Origin: Mucilaginibacter sp.
GTDB taxonomy: Bacteria; Bacteroidota; Bacteroidia; Sphingobacteriales; Sphingobacteriaceae
Direction of reading: 5' to 3'
Length of the DNA stretch: 64,000 nucleotides
Assembly (NCBI GenBank): GCA_031292485.1
Contig: JARLHA010000070.1
Location: forward strand, 1-64,000
A program made the translations under genes and the position numbers. Shown here piece after piece: positions 44,152 to 52,779 of the stretch (the first letter of the stretch is position 1; the number at the start of each line of letters is the position of its first letter). Under the pieces are notes generated by a model, which worked only from the letters and a program-made list of their open reading frames with translations, ran no database searches and was not told the DNA's origin.

Positions 44152-44580
44152 TCATTTCTTGTTTAAAAGTTCAAGCGTCCGCTCATCCCATATCCTTCCA
44201 AAAAACTTCTCCAGCACTGCCTCAAACACCGGATGGGTATCGGGCAATGCAGCAAACAAAGTCATGCACGACCTCAACTTCAAATCATCCGTACTACCAA
44301 ATATAGTATTGGCGTTATTTGTGGGTAAGGTTAACAGCTCGTTACTTATATCAATCAATCTTTTGCCCAAAACAGGGTGCTTTAAATAGGCGATGGCTTC
44401 GTCCATGTCTTTTATTGCATAAAACCTTGATGTTTGGCTAAAGCCCAGGCCCTGTATCTGCGGAAAAATGTACCACATCCAATGGCTTCGTTTGCGGCCG
44501 TTTTTTATTTCAGCCAGGGCCGTATCATAATCGGTGCGCTGGGCATCGATAAACCTATTCAAAGTGGCCTCATTCGTCAT
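44152..44580 (-). CDS. DUF1810 family protein
   Basis: This 142-residue protein matches DUF1810: NRFIDAQRTDYDTALAEIKN, GRKRSHWMWYIFPQIQGLG, IDISNELLTLPTN, FGSTDDLKLRSCMTLFA. Function unknown; the domain is widespread. The ATG complement at 44578-44580 (MTNEAT) is preferred to one 36 bases upstream. Confidence 0.85.
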   Translation of the reverse strand: MTNEATLNRFIDAQRTDYDTALAEIKNGRKRSHWMWYIFPQIQGLGFSQTSRFYAIKDMDEAIAYLKHPVLGKRLIDISNELLTLPTNNANTIFGSTDDLKLRSCMTLFAALPDTHPVFEAVLEKFFGRIWDERTLELLNKK

Positions 44581-44726
44581 TGTATAAATATAAAAATGAT
44601 GCTTCGTATCCACCAAAAAAAATGGGCAAATTCAGTCTTTATTTTTTGCAAAAAACTTTCTTATTCTTTTTGAAATAGGTTTCCTTATGGTTAACTTTAC
44701 TTGCGTATTACCAATAACCTTATCAA

Positions 44727-45350
44727 ATGAAAACATTAAAGATTTTCGTATTAGCAGCCTTGCTTTTGCCTTTTGCCGCAAAAGCGCAAACAATAAGGGC
44801 CCAAAAACACCATCCGGGGGATTCCCTGGTTCGCGGTGTTAGTTATAAAGCGTTCCAGGCATCTGTTACTCTATTTTTGGACAGCGCCAAAAAGCCCCTG
44901 CTCGATTCATCATGGAACCTATGGAAGGCTGAAAAATGGGCCGCGCTGGAACATTTTTTTACCATTGACAGCCTGAATGGCGGCTGGCCCCCCAATTCAG
45001 GCGCTTTATCGTTAAGGATCGTCAAACTCGACTCCGGGGTACTGATCGATCGTTACGGCGGTTACTATGTTGTGGACAGTATAAAGCACGATAGTGTATT
45101 TCACGACAGGGGGAAATTTGTTTGTTTTAAAGGTGTCCCTTTCCCTAAACGCGCTTTACCGCAGAGTGCGCTTAAATCGCCCTACCGCCTTTACCGGGTC
45201 ATAAAAGCTATTGCCGATATAAAAAGGGGCGGTATAATTCCATGGTTCAATGAACCTGGCTTAGGCATTCAATTTGAAATGCCGGTTAATATTGATGCCC
45301 TGAAACAAGGCGGGTATATTGTGGAAGTAAGCAGTAAACCACCGAATTGA
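44727..45350 (+). CDS. Secreted hypothetical protein
   Basis: This 207-residue exported protein has signal peptide LAALLLPFAAKAQ. It has a beta-rich, soluble domain with SLRIVKLDSGVLIDRYGGYY and PYRLYRVIKAIADIKRGGI. I do not recognise the family. It stands alone between two unrelated genes, with a 210-base spacer after it that has no visible hairpin. Confidence 0.65.
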   Translation: MKTLKIFVLAALLLPFAAKAQTIRAQKHHPGDSLVRGVSYKAFQASVTLFLDSAKKPLLDSSWNLWKAEKWAALEHFFTIDSLNGGWPPNSGALSLRIVKLDSGVLIDRYGGYYVVDSIKHDSVFHDRGKFVCFKGVPFPKRALPQSALKSPYRLYRVIKAIADIKRGGIIPWFNEPGLGIQFEMPVNIDALKQGGYIVEVSSKPPN

Positions 45351-45560
45351 TACCCGCTTAACATTAATACAAAATAGCTTTACCAATCAGCCAGCCAATA
45401 CTGATTATTAAATGTCTGCGCAGTCCGGGTAAATCTGCATGGGTATTTGTGTCCCGCATCACCATTTATTGTAAGCCAAATCATTTTATACGGGCTTGAG
45501 CCGTGGTATTTTTATTAATTATTATTCTACAAATATTTAATTGATCTAAAATTTACCGTC

Positions 45561-46340
45561 GTGAAAAAGTCATATCGTTTTTTTCTGCTGATCACGCTTA
45601 TTTTTATGGTGACAACAGCAGATGCACAACTTGCAGACAGTGTAAAAAAGGACACAGCACCGGCCGCTGTTAAAATTAAATACACCCTAAACAAACCGGG
45701 CACTTACCTTCCGCCTGCAATCCTGGTAGGTTATGGCGTGTTATCATTTGTAGTAACCCCTATAAGGCACGTCGATTACTATTTTAAGGAACGCATAGAG
45801 CGAAGTGACCCTAATTACAGTTCAAAAATCGATGACTATCTTCAGATCGCTCCCGGTGTTTTGGTATATGGTTTGAACCTGGTGGGAATTGAAGGTAAAA
45901 ACCGGTTTGTTGACCGCACCGCACTGCTTGCTTTGTCAGCGGCGATATTGACCATTACCGACGGTACAAAATACATTGCCCACCGCACGCGCCCTTATGG
46001 CACCGACCCGCTCTCGTTTCCGTCGGGCCACACCGGGGCCGCGTTCGTTGCCGCAGAGTTTCTGGCACAGGAATATTCTGAAAAATCGCCATGGTATGGT
46101 GTACTTGGATACACTATTGCCAGTACAACCGGTGTTTTGAGGTTATATGGAAAGGCCCATTGGTTTAGCGATTGTGTTGCCGGCGCAGGTCTTGGCATAC
46201 TTTCAACCAAATTGGCGTACGTAGTTTACCCCTATATCCGCAGTAAACTAACACATAAGGATAAATATGGAAGAAGCACCATGATTATGCCTACATACCA
46301 GGATGGCGTTCCGGGTGTATCATTTGCGATGCAATTGTAA
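45561..46340 (+). CDS. PAP2-superfamily phosphatase
   Basis: This 259-residue protein starts with GTG (valine codon, KKSYRFFLLITLIF). It has a signal peptide and the PAP2 acid-phosphatase motifs: KYIAHRTRPYG (K-x6-RP), FPSGHTGAAFVAAEFL (PSGH) and RLYGKAHWFSDCVAGAGLG (R-x5-H-x3-D). It removes phosphate from lipid or lipid-like substrates on the periplasmic side, perhaps undecaprenyl pyrophosphate. Confidence 0.9.
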   Translation: MKKSYRFFLLITLIFMVTTADAQLADSVKKDTAPAAVKIKYTLNKPGTYLPPAILVGYGVLSFVVTPIRHVDYYFKERIERSDPNYSSKIDDYLQIAPGVLVYGLNLVGIEGKNRFVDRTALLALSAAILTITDGTKYIAHRTRPYGTDPLSFPSGHTGAAFVAAEFLAQEYSEKSPWYGVLGYTIASTTGVLRLYGKAHWFSDCVAGAGLGILSTKLAYVVYPYIRSKLTHKDKYGRSTMIMPTYQDGVPGVSFAMQL

Positions 46341-46420
46341 AGCCAGCTTTTTGGCAGACCACTATTTAGGATTACACTTACGTGCCGGTAAAATTCACCG
46401 ATAAAAAATTTGAAAAAAAA

Positions 46421-46467
46421 TTTGCGTAGTTAAATAGCTACATATATATTTGTAGTCAAATAACTAC
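46421..46467 (+). promoter_or_regulatory. Promoter with twin 16-bp operators of ArsR operon 2
   Basis: TTTG (46421-46424), 20 bases, TATATTTG (46445-46452). Palindrome GTAGTTAAATAGCTAC (46426-46441) lies between the boxes and GTAGTCAAATAACTAC (46452-46467) starts on the last base of the -7 box. The palindromes are 26 bp apart, like those at 22242-22288. The start codon is at 46471. Confidence 0.85.
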
Positions 46468-46470
46468 GTA

Positions 46471-46791
46471 ATGAATTTAAGACGAGACGTATTTCAAGCC
46501 ATAGCCGACCCTACCCGCAGGGCCATACTGCTGTTGGTTGCATCTCAATCACTTACTGCCGGGGTGATCGCCTCAAACTTTGATACCGCCCGACCCACAG
46601 TTTCAAAACACCTGCAAATACTTACTGAATGCGAATTGCTTAAACAGGAACAAAACGGCCGGGAAATCTTCTACCATATCAATGCAAAAAAAATGAAAGA
46701 AGTGGCTGACTTTATCGAACCGTTCCGCAAAATGTGGGATGACAGGTTCAATGTACTGGAAACAATAATGAAAAACTATAAAAAAGAATAG
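46471..46791 (+). CDS. ArsR-family winged-helix repressor (copy 2)
   Basis: This 106-residue regulator is a close paralogue of the one at 21900-22223. It shows [18 protein letters not shown], recognition helix [13 protein letters not shown] and wing [13 protein letters not shown]. No metal-binding CxC. It heads a four-gene operon and probably represses it through the palindromes at 46426-46467. Confidence 0.92.
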   Translation: MNLRRDVFQAIADPTRRAILLLVASQSLTAGVIASNFDTARPTVSKHLQILTECELLKQEQNGREIFYHINAKKMKEVADFIEPFRKMWDDRFNVLETIMKNYKKE

Positions 46792-46792
46792 T

Positions 46793-47263
46793 ATGGAACT
46801 TAAAACAAAAATCAATGCTGAAGATGGCAAGCAAGACATCGTGATCACCAGGGAATTTGATTTGCCTTTAGCATTACTTTTTAAAGCGTTTGCAGAACCC
46901 GAACTTGTTGCGCAATGGATGGGCACAAAAGTGCTGAAACTGGAAAGCAAAAAGCACGGTAGTTACCAGTTTGAAACCAGCGATGCCAGGGGCAATGTGG
47001 TATTTAAAGCCAACGGGGTGATCCATGATTTTGTCCCGAACAGGAAGATCACAAGGACTTTTGAAATGGACAATTCGCCATTTTACGGCGTTCAGCTGGA
47101 GGTTTGTGAATTCGAACCGCTTACAGATGACACCTGCAAACTGCAGATACATGTGATCTACGAATCTGCCGAGCAACGCGATCAGGTACTAAAGTTACCC
47201 TTTGCGCAGGGGATCAACTGGGCGCACAACCGGTTAGAAGATTTAATGAAAACATTAAAATAA
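46793..47263 (+). CDS. SRPBCC/AHSA1-domain protein (operon 2)
   Basis: This 156-residue AHSA1-type protein shows DIVITREFDLPLALLFKAFA, PELVAQWMGTKVLKLES and an ending INWAHNRLEDLMKTLK. It is one base downstream of the ArsR gene, so translation is probably coupled. It likely binds the small hydrophobic ligand sensed or handled by the operon. Confidence 0.9.
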   Translation: MELKTKINAEDGKQDIVITREFDLPLALLFKAFAEPELVAQWMGTKVLKLESKKHGSYQFETSDARGNVVFKANGVIHDFVPNRKITRTFEMDNSPFYGVQLEVCEFEPLTDDTCKLQIHVIYESAEQRDQVLKLPFAQGINWAHNRLEDLMKTLK

Positions 47264-47270
47264 TTGGAAA

Positions 47271-47651
47271 ATGGAAAAGAGAAAACTAATTTGGTTTTGG
47301 ATAATTACGGGGATATTGTCCTTCTGTATTTTCACAGGCGGATTGTTCCAGGCCCTGCAATTAAAAGGAGTAGTACAGGGTTTTAAACCGCTTGGATACC
47401 CCACCTATTTTATTTCGATCATAGGCGTCTGGAAAGTATTGGGCATAATTGCGATATTGATCCCGGGATTTAAGCTACTTAAGGAATGGGCCTATGCCGG
47501 TATATTTTTTACCATGAGCGGCGCGGTAATTTCGCACATTGCGAGTAATGATGTTAAGGCACAAATACTTGCCCCGGTTTTACTGGCTGTTTTTACGGTA
47601 CTATCCTGGTATTTGAGGCCTACCGACAGAAAGATTGTTGCAATTAATTAA
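47271..47651 (+). CDS. DoxX-like membrane protein
   Basis: This 126-residue protein has four membrane helices, typical of the DoxX-like family: FWIITGILSFCIFTGGLFQA, LGYPTYFISIIGVWKVLGII, GFKLLKEWAYAGIFFTMSGA, APVLLAVFTVLSWYLRP. The role is unknown; the family often sits beside ArsR-SRPBCC pairs. Seven bases after the SRPBCC gene. Confidence 0.85.
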   Translation: MEKRKLIWFWIITGILSFCIFTGGLFQALQLKGVVQGFKPLGYPTYFISIIGVWKVLGIIAILIPGFKLLKEWAYAGIFFTMSGAVISHIASNDVKAQILAPVLLAVFTVLSWYLRPTDRKIVAIN

Positions 47652-47672
47652 TAAGCATTTATAAAAAAATAA

Positions 47673-48284
47673 ATGAACGGCATGAATCCAAAAGTTGACT
47701 GGTTTTTTAACAAAGAAAGCCGTTGGCAGGAAGCATATAACAAATTAAGGCAAATTGCGCTTGATTGCGGGCTGACTGAAGAATTAAAATGGGGCTGCCC
47801 CTGCTATACGCTCAAAACCAGCCTTACCGGCAGGCAGGAACAAAACGTTGTTTTAATACATGGCTTTAAAGAATACTGTGCCTATTTATTTTTTAAAGGC
47901 GCCCTTTTAAATGATGCCCAAAGTATCCTTATCCAGCAAACAAAAGACGTGCAATCGGCGCGGCAGATCAGGTTCACGAATGTTGTGGAAATAGCAGAGA
48001 TGGAACCCATCCTGAAGGCCTATATTTTTGAAGCGATTGAAGTAGAAAAAGCCGGGTTAAAGGTAGAACTTAAAAAAACAGCCGAATTTACTATGCCGGA
48101 AGAGTTTCAAACTAAATTAAACCACATCCCTGCTTTAAAAACAGCCTTTGAAGCATTAACGCCGGGCAGGCAACGGGGATACTTGCTTTATTTTTCTTCC
48201 GCCAAACAATCCAAAACACGGGAAGACAGGGTTGAAAAATATATACCGAAAATATTGGATGGCAAGGGCCTGGATGATGAGTAA
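47673..48284 (+). CDS. YdeI/OmdA-type protein with DUF1801 domain
   Basis: This 203-residue cytoplasmic protein has a DUF1801 (YdhG-like) N-terminal domain (LTEELKWGCPCYTLK and VVLIHGFKEYCAYLFFKGAL) and a C-terminal YdeI bacteriocin-protection motif (LTPGRQRGYLLYFSSAKQSK). The start may be at 47673 or the second Met at 47682. It is the last gene of ArsR operon 2. The biochemical role is not known. Confidence 0.85.
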   Translation: MNGMNPKVDWFFNKESRWQEAYNKLRQIALDCGLTEELKWGCPCYTLKTSLTGRQEQNVVLIHGFKEYCAYLFFKGALLNDAQSILIQQTKDVQSARQIRFTNVVEIAEMEPILKAYIFEAIEVEKAGLKVELKKTAEFTMPEEFQTKLNHIPALKTAFEALTPGRQRGYLLYFSSAKQSKTREDRVEKYIPKILDGKGLDDE

Positions 48285-48340
48285 CCCCTTTTTTCTTGAA
48301 ACAAAACTTGCCATGGTACACGGACGCGTCGACCCATGAA

Positions 48341-49555
48341 CTAAATCCCCTGCGCTATCACAAAACCGCATGCCCATGCCCATTGAAAATTGTAGCCACC
48401 CAGCCAGCCGGTAACATCAACGCATTCACCGCCGAAATATAAGCCAGGAACTTTTTTCGCCTCCAGTGTCTTCGAAGAAAGTTCGTCCGTGGATACGCCG
48501 CCGCGCATTACTTCCGCTTTATCATAACCTTTGTCGCCTGCCGGCTTTGCTTTAAATTCATGGATCAGGCTGTTGATGTTTTCTATGTCTGATTTTGTCA
48601 GAGAGGCCAGGTTCTTTTCAACAGGTAGTCTGTCGCTCAAGGCCTCTGCAAATTTGCGGGTGTATAAACCGGCAAGGTAAGCCAATAACATTTTCTTACC
48701 GTTGGCTTCCCGTTCCTGTTGGATCAGCCCAGCAATGTTTTGATTGGGCAGAAGGTCAATATAAATATATTCACCTGGCCGCCAGTACGATGAGATCTGC
48801 AGAATGGCAGGGCCACTGAGGCCCCAATGGGTAAACAGGATATTTTCCTCGAAGCTTGCCCTATCATTCCAAACCCTGCAAAAAATACTATTGCCCGATA
48901 GTTGTTCAAACCAGGGCTGGTCCTTCCCGGTTATGGTTAGCGGTACCAGCGCCGGCGCCGTGTCATTTATTTTCAGGTCAAATTTGCGGGCCGTCCGTAA
49001 ACCGAAATCAGTTGCACCCATTTTGGGGATGGGCAACCCGCCTGAGGCGATAACCATTTTTGAAGCCGTTATATTTTCAACGATGCCATCAATCTCAACT
49101 GATACTGTAAAACTATCCTCTGTCTTTTCAATGCTTTTTACATCCGCGTTACACCATATCTCCTGACCCAGGTCATCGCATAAACCGGTAAATACTTTTA
49201 CCACGTCTCCGGCTTTATCGCTTTCCGGAAACAGCTGCCCGAGCGTTTTTTCTTTACCGGCAATACCATAGGTTTCAAAAAAACTGATAGTATCATCAAC
49301 CGTCCATTGGGATAGGGTTGATTTGCAAAAATGTTTGTTTTGCGATATAAACTGCAGGGGCGAAGCATAAAGATTGGTATAATTACACCGGCCTCCCCCG
49401 CTGATCAGGATCTTGGCGCCGGGTTTATCGTTCTTCTCCAATACCAGGGTAGGTTTGCCTAAAAAGCCGGCCTGTACGGCACACATTAAACCGCAGGCGC
49501 CGCCGCCAATAATTATTGCATCAAAATGGGTTTGTTTGTTTATTTTTGCTGTCAT
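48341..49555 (-). CDS. HI0933-family FAD-dependent flavoprotein
   Basis: This protein has about 404 residues with an N-terminal FAD-binding Rossmann motif (DAIIIGGGACGLMCAVQAG), LVLEKNDKPGAKILISGGGR and the C-terminal second FAD contact (GLYFGGECVDVTGWLGGYNF). It belongs to the HI0933/YhiN/BaiN group of predicted NAD(P)/FAD oxidoreductases. The ATG is chosen at 49553-49555 (MTAKINKQ); the longer in-frame extension is low complexity. Its start codon overlaps that of nuoA. Confidence 0.88.
   Translation of the reverse strand: MTAKINKQTHFDAIIIGGGACGLMCAVQAGFLGKPTLVLEKNDKPGAKILISGGGRCNYTNLYASPLQFISQNKHFCKSTLSQWTVDDTISFFETYGIAGKEKTLGQLFPESDKAGDVVKVFTGLCDDLGQEIWCNADVKSIEKTEDSFTVSVEIDGIVENITASKMVIASGGLPIPKMGATDFGLRTARKFDLKINDTAPALVPLTITGKDQPWFEQLSGNSIFCRVWNDRASFEENILFTHWGLSGPAILQISSYWRPGEYIYIDLLPNQNIAGLIQQEREANGKKMLLAYLAGLYTRKFAEALSDRLPVEKNLASLTKSDIENINSLIHEFKAKPAGDKGYDKAEVMRGGVSTDELSSKTLEAKKVPGLYFGGECVDVTGWLGGYNFQWAWACGFVIAQGI
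49541..49548 (+). promoter_or_regulatory. -7 box just before nuoA
   Basis: TATTTTTG matches TAnnTTTG and ends six bases before the nuoA ATG at 49554. Transcription would begin at or near the start codon. TTG at 49516-49518 is the nearest -33 candidate, 22 bases away. Confidence 0.5.
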
Positions 49556-50165
49556 GGCAGGTGTTCCGCAAATATCAGAATTTGGCAAGATACTTATCTT
49601 TCTTATTACGGGCATAATTATGGTGGGCTTTACTTTTTTTATAACCCGGCTCATCGCCCCCAATAAACCCAATCCCGAAAAACTCACTTCATATGAATGC
49701 GGTGAAGAACCTACCGGGAACGCATGGTTGCCCTTTAATACCCGCTTTTATGTGATCGCATTGGTTTTTTTGCTGTTTGATGTTGAAATGGTTTTCATTT
49801 TTCCATGGGCAATTGTTTTTGGCAGCCATCTCTTGAATGAGATGGATTCGCGCTGGAGCGTGTTGTCATTGATTGAGATGTTTGTATTCCTGGGCATCCT
49901 TATCCTCGGCCTGGCATACGTTTGGGTTAAGGGTGATTTGAACTGGATAAAACCCGATCCCATCAGGCCGGTTTCAGGAACAAATATCCCATCGGCCCTT
50001 TATGATAAGCTAAACGAAGAACAAAGCGCCTATAAAGTGAAAGCATTTGCTTTTGAGCAACCAGTTGACCAAACACCCCAAAGTTCCGTCGCTACAGCGG
50101 CAACCCCGCCTCCTTTGAAAAAGCCCATGTTTAAACCAACTTTTAAAAAAACCGGCAATGAGTAA
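49554..50165 (+). CDS. nuoA: NADH-quinone oxidoreductase subunit A
   Basis: NuoA is a small membrane subunit of respiratory complex I. It has three membrane helices and the conserved segments [25 protein letters not shown]-like [20 protein letters not shown] and FPWA. It has about 203 residues, because a hydrophilic, Pro/Lys-rich tail of about 70 residues follows the family core of 120-130. ATG 49554 is used since the earlier Met at 49413 would give an extra 47 residues inside the divergent flavoprotein gene. The 3' end overlaps nuoB by 8 bases. Confidence 0.92.
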   Translation: MAGVPQISEFGKILIFLITGIIMVGFTFFITRLIAPNKPNPEKLTSYECGEEPTGNAWLPFNTRFYVIALVFLLFDVEMVFIFPWAIVFGSHLLNEMDSRWSVLSLIEMFVFLGILILGLAYVWVKGDLNWIKPDPIRPVSGTNIPSALYDKLNEEQSAYKVKAFAFEQPVDQTPQSSVATAATPPPLKKPMFKPTFKKTGNE

Positions 50166-50676
50166 CGAGTTAACCAGCGAAAGCGGCGGCGTGGCGATCA
50201 CCAAAATTGATGATCTGCTTAACTGGGCAAGGTTGTCATCCTTATGGCCGCTTAGTTTTGGCATCGCCTGCTGTGCAATAGAATTAATGGGCGGCTTTGC
50301 CAGCACCTATGACCTCGACCGCTTCGGCGTTTTCCCGCGGCCATCTGCCCGGCAGGCAGATGTGATCATCATTGCAGGTACGGTAACTTTTAAAATGGCG
50401 GAGCGCATTAAACGGCTTTACGAGCAAATGCCCGAACCCAAATATGTGATTTCTATGGGTTCTTGTTCCAACTGCGGCGGACCGTACTGGCAACATGGAT
50501 ATCACGTTGTTAAGGGCGTCGACCGGGTGATTCCGGTTGACGTTTACGTTCAGGGGTGCCCACCCCGCCCTGAATCTCTCATCGGCGCGATCCTTGAACT
50601 TCAAAAGAAAATTGAGGATGAAAACCTGGTGAGATCCCGGTATTCAATAAAATCAAATAACAACGAAACAATTTAA
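50158..50676 (+). CDS. nuoB: NADH-quinone oxidoreductase subunit B
   Basis: NuoB is the complex I subunit that carries the last iron-sulfur cluster, N2, near the quinone site. It has 172 residues. The cluster ligands are visible: [19 protein letters not shown] and QGCPPRPE. It overlaps nuoA by 8 bases. The rest of the complex I genes (nuoC onward) are not next in line; a DUF2264 gene follows. Confidence 0.95.
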   Translation: MSNELTSESGGVAITKIDDLLNWARLSSLWPLSFGIACCAIELMGGFASTYDLDRFGVFPRPSARQADVIIIAGTVTFKMAERIKRLYEQMPEPKYVISMGSCSNCGGPYWQHGYHVVKGVDRVIPVDVYVQGCPPRPESLIGAILELQKKIEDENLVRSRYSIKSNNNETI

Positions 50677-50765
50677 CCCGTTTTTGACCCAACAAATACG
50701 TTTGGCCATCAATCTACGTCTTAGCATTGCCTCCGATTTTGCAAGTTTATGCTTAATTATCTGCC

Positions 50766-52013
50766 ATGAAGAGAAGGAATTTTCTGCAAAATGCCGGAAT
50801 GCTTAGCATATCGCCATTGGTATTCCCGTCAATGCCGCCAGATGCATCACCTGCATTAAATACGCCAAAAGTAAATACCAGGAAACGATGGCTCAACTTT
50901 CTTGAAAAATTAGCCCACCCGGTTTTAACCGCCTTGTCAAACGATCAGCTTAAAGAAAAAATGCCGGTTGAAACCGCAACACTTTCGCAAGCTAAAGAAC
51001 GGGCAAAATACAGCCATCTGGAAGCATTTGCACGTTTGTTATCCGGCATAGCCCCCTGGCTGCAGGCAGACAATTTAAGCGCTGAAGAAAAGCAACTCCA
51101 GGGTAAATACTTTCAGCTCGCCCTAAAAAGCATCAACAACGCGGTAACCCCCGCTGCAAAAGATTATATGAACTGGGGCGATGAAGGAGGACAGCCTTTG
51201 GTCGACGCCTCATTTTTTGCTTATGCCCTTATCCGCTGCCCCAAATTATGGCAGGGATTAGATAGGGATACACAACAAAAGGTGGTTTCCGCTTTAAAAA
51301 AAACGCATGTGATCAAACCGCCTGAAAGCAACTGGTTATTATTCGGCGCGATGATCGAGGCTTTTTTTATCACCATAAATGAGCCTTTTGATGCTGAAAG
51401 AATTAAATATGCTATTAACCGGCACCAGGATTGGTATAAAGGCGACGGCATGTACGGCGATGGCCCCGAATTTCACTGGGATTATTATAACAGTTATGTG
51501 ATCCATCCTTTTCTTTATGACATTTTAAAGATCGCGTCAGCCAAAGATCCTTCATATAAACTTATAAGGGCAAAAGTATTTGAGCACAATTTAAGATATG
51601 CCATTATCCAGGAACGTTTAATTGCAGCCGATGGCGGCTATCCGCCCATCGGCCGTTCAATCACTTACCGCACCGGGGCTTTTCATCACCTGGCCAACAT
51701 GGCCTTGCAACAGCAACTGCCCGCGCAACTTAAACCTGCGCAGGTGCGCTGCGGACTAACTGCGGCTATTAAAAAGTTCACCGAAGCTCAGGGCTTATTC
51801 GACACTGGGGGCTGGCTGAGGATCGGCCTTTACGGGCATCAGCCCTCCCTTGCCGAAGGCTACATATCTACCGGTAGTTTATATTTGTGTGCTGCTATTT
51901 TATTGCCTTTAGGCCTGCCGGAATCAAACCCGTTTTGGAGTGAGGCTAATGAAGACTGGACGGAAAAAAAATTATCAGCCGGAATTGATCTGTCTGCCGA
52001 TCACAGTTCATAA
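50766..52013 (+). CDS. DUF2264-family secreted protein
   Basis: This 415-residue protein begins KRRNFLQNAGMLSISPLVFP, a twin-arginine-like or Sec signal. The DUF2264 core (alpha-helical toroid, hydrolase-like) is seen in LDRDTQQKVVSALKKT, NWLLFGAMIEAFF, WYKGDGMYGDGPEFHWDYYN and VIHPFLYDILKIAS. The function of the domain is not established; it is found with polysaccharide degradation genes. Monocistronic. Confidence 0.85.
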   Translation: MKRRNFLQNAGMLSISPLVFPSMPPDASPALNTPKVNTRKRWLNFLEKLAHPVLTALSNDQLKEKMPVETATLSQAKERAKYSHLEAFARLLSGIAPWLQADNLSAEEKQLQGKYFQLALKSINNAVTPAAKDYMNWGDEGGQPLVDASFFAYALIRCPKLWQGLDRDTQQKVVSALKKTHVIKPPESNWLLFGAMIEAFFITINEPFDAERIKYAINRHQDWYKGDGMYGDGPEFHWDYYNSYVIHPFLYDILKIASAKDPSYKLIRAKVFEHNLRYAIIQERLIAADGGYPPIGRSITYRTGAFHHLANMALQQQLPAQLKPAQVRCGLTAAIKKFTEAQGLFDTGGWLRIGLYGHQPSLAEGYISTGSLYLCAAILLPLGLPESNPFWSEANEDWTEKKLSAGIDLSADHSS

Positions 52014-52054
52014 TAGTTTATCACATAATTTATATGTTTCAAGCACCGAATTCT

Positions 52055-52564
52055 TCAAGTCAAATTGGATTGAGAAAAAAGGCTTCTAGATATCTTCAAA
52101 AACTCTTGCATAAAAACCCCTTGTATTCCATTATCCCCGGTTAAAACATGATAAGTACGTTGCGATAATTTCTTAATATCCTCAATTGAAAGATTCTTGA
52201 AATTCAATTGTAAAAGCTGTTGGTCTTCATCAATCATAGTTTTCGTATACTCTCCATAAAAACTAGATGCTCCAGTTCCATGAATTATATGATTTCTAAA
52301 TAAATACAAATCCATAATTTCCTTTTGAATCTCCACCCAACATTCATTAAAATCTTTATTAAATCCCTCCAAAATAAACCTGCTAATATTTTTCAGCTTC
52401 TTTTTGACAGGAACGGAAAATGAACCTGCTAAAGGAAGATTTTTTGTATTCTTAGTTTTAATAATTGCGTCGTACATTGTAACATACAATTCTACTTGCG
52501 CAAAAGCAGTTATAAATTCTCCAATTGACTCATTAAAGCTTCTCCTATTTTCTAAAATATTCAT
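52055..52564 (-). CDS. HEPN-like orphan protein, AT-rich
   Basis: This 169-residue, helical, soluble protein has a RNHIIHG motif (residues about 112-118) like the Rx4-6H ribonuclease signature of HEPN domains, in LYLFRNHIIHGTG. The N-terminal helix FITAFAQVELYVTMYDAIIK is also HEPN-like. Its DNA is clearly more AT-rich than the neighbours, and no TAnnTTTG box is visible upstream, which suggests recent acquisition. No partner nucleotidyltransferase is adjacent. The assignment is tentative. Confidence 0.6.
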   Translation of the reverse strand: MNILENRRSFNESIGEFITAFAQVELYVTMYDAIIKTKNTKNLPLAGSFSVPVKKKLKNISRFILEGFNKDFNECWVEIQKEIMDLYLFRNHIIHGTGASSFYGEYTKTMIDEDQQLLQLNFKNLSIEDIKKLSQRTYHVLTGDNGIQGVFMQEFLKISRSLFSQSNLT

Positions 52565-52637
52565 TTTTCTAAAGTTATTTAATTAAGAGACGTTGAAATA
52601 TTCCCGAATCTACCCCTTATTAAATAAACATTTTTTA

Positions 52638-52668
52638 TTTTGATATTACAAACAACTCTCTATATTTG
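52638..52668 (+). promoter_or_regulatory. Promoter of the histidine operon
   Basis: TTTTG (52638-52642), an 18-base spacer and TATATTTG (52661-52668) match the Bacteroidota promoter. Transcription would start about 52675, just ahead of a hairpin and the His-rich leader ORF. Confidence 0.75.
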
Positions 52669-52680
52669 CGCAAACAATCC

Positions 52681-52707
52681 GTAGAGACGCAATACTTTGC
52701 GTCTCTA
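52681..52707. repeat. GTAGAGACGC hairpin repeat, copy 1 (his leader)
   Basis: TAGAGACGCAA (52682-52692) and TTGCGTCTCTA (52697-52707) form an 11-bp stem with loop TACT. The same 26-base unit occurs at 63734-63759 and, inverted, at 63782-63807. Confidence 0.9.
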
Positions 52708-52716
52708 TCAAACAAA

Positions 52717-52779
52717 ATGAACGGTTACAAACAACATCATCTGTCATTGCACCATCACCACCATGTGGTGATCAGATAA
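52717..52779 (+). CDS. Histidine-rich leader peptide
   Basis: A 20-codon ORF (ATG 52717, TAA 52777-52779) encodes a peptide with seven His in total: a HH pair (residues 7-8) and five His in a row (12-16). It lies about 70 bases upstream of hisG, after a promoter. Such runs of the regulatory amino acid are the hallmark of ribosome-mediated attenuation (known from enterobacterial his leaders). It is too short to be found by usual gene callers. Confidence 0.8.
   Translation: MNGYKQHHLSLHHHHHVVIR

Noticed and set aside
49413-49553. 47-residue N-terminal extension of NuoA
   Set aside because: It reads antisense through the flavoprotein's FAD motif and does not resemble NuoA, whose first membrane helix starts after 49554.
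52750-52764. CAC/CAT run looking like an engineered His-tag
   Set aside because: It is embedded in native promoter, hairpin and hisG context, so vector contamination is unlikely; a leader peptide explains it.
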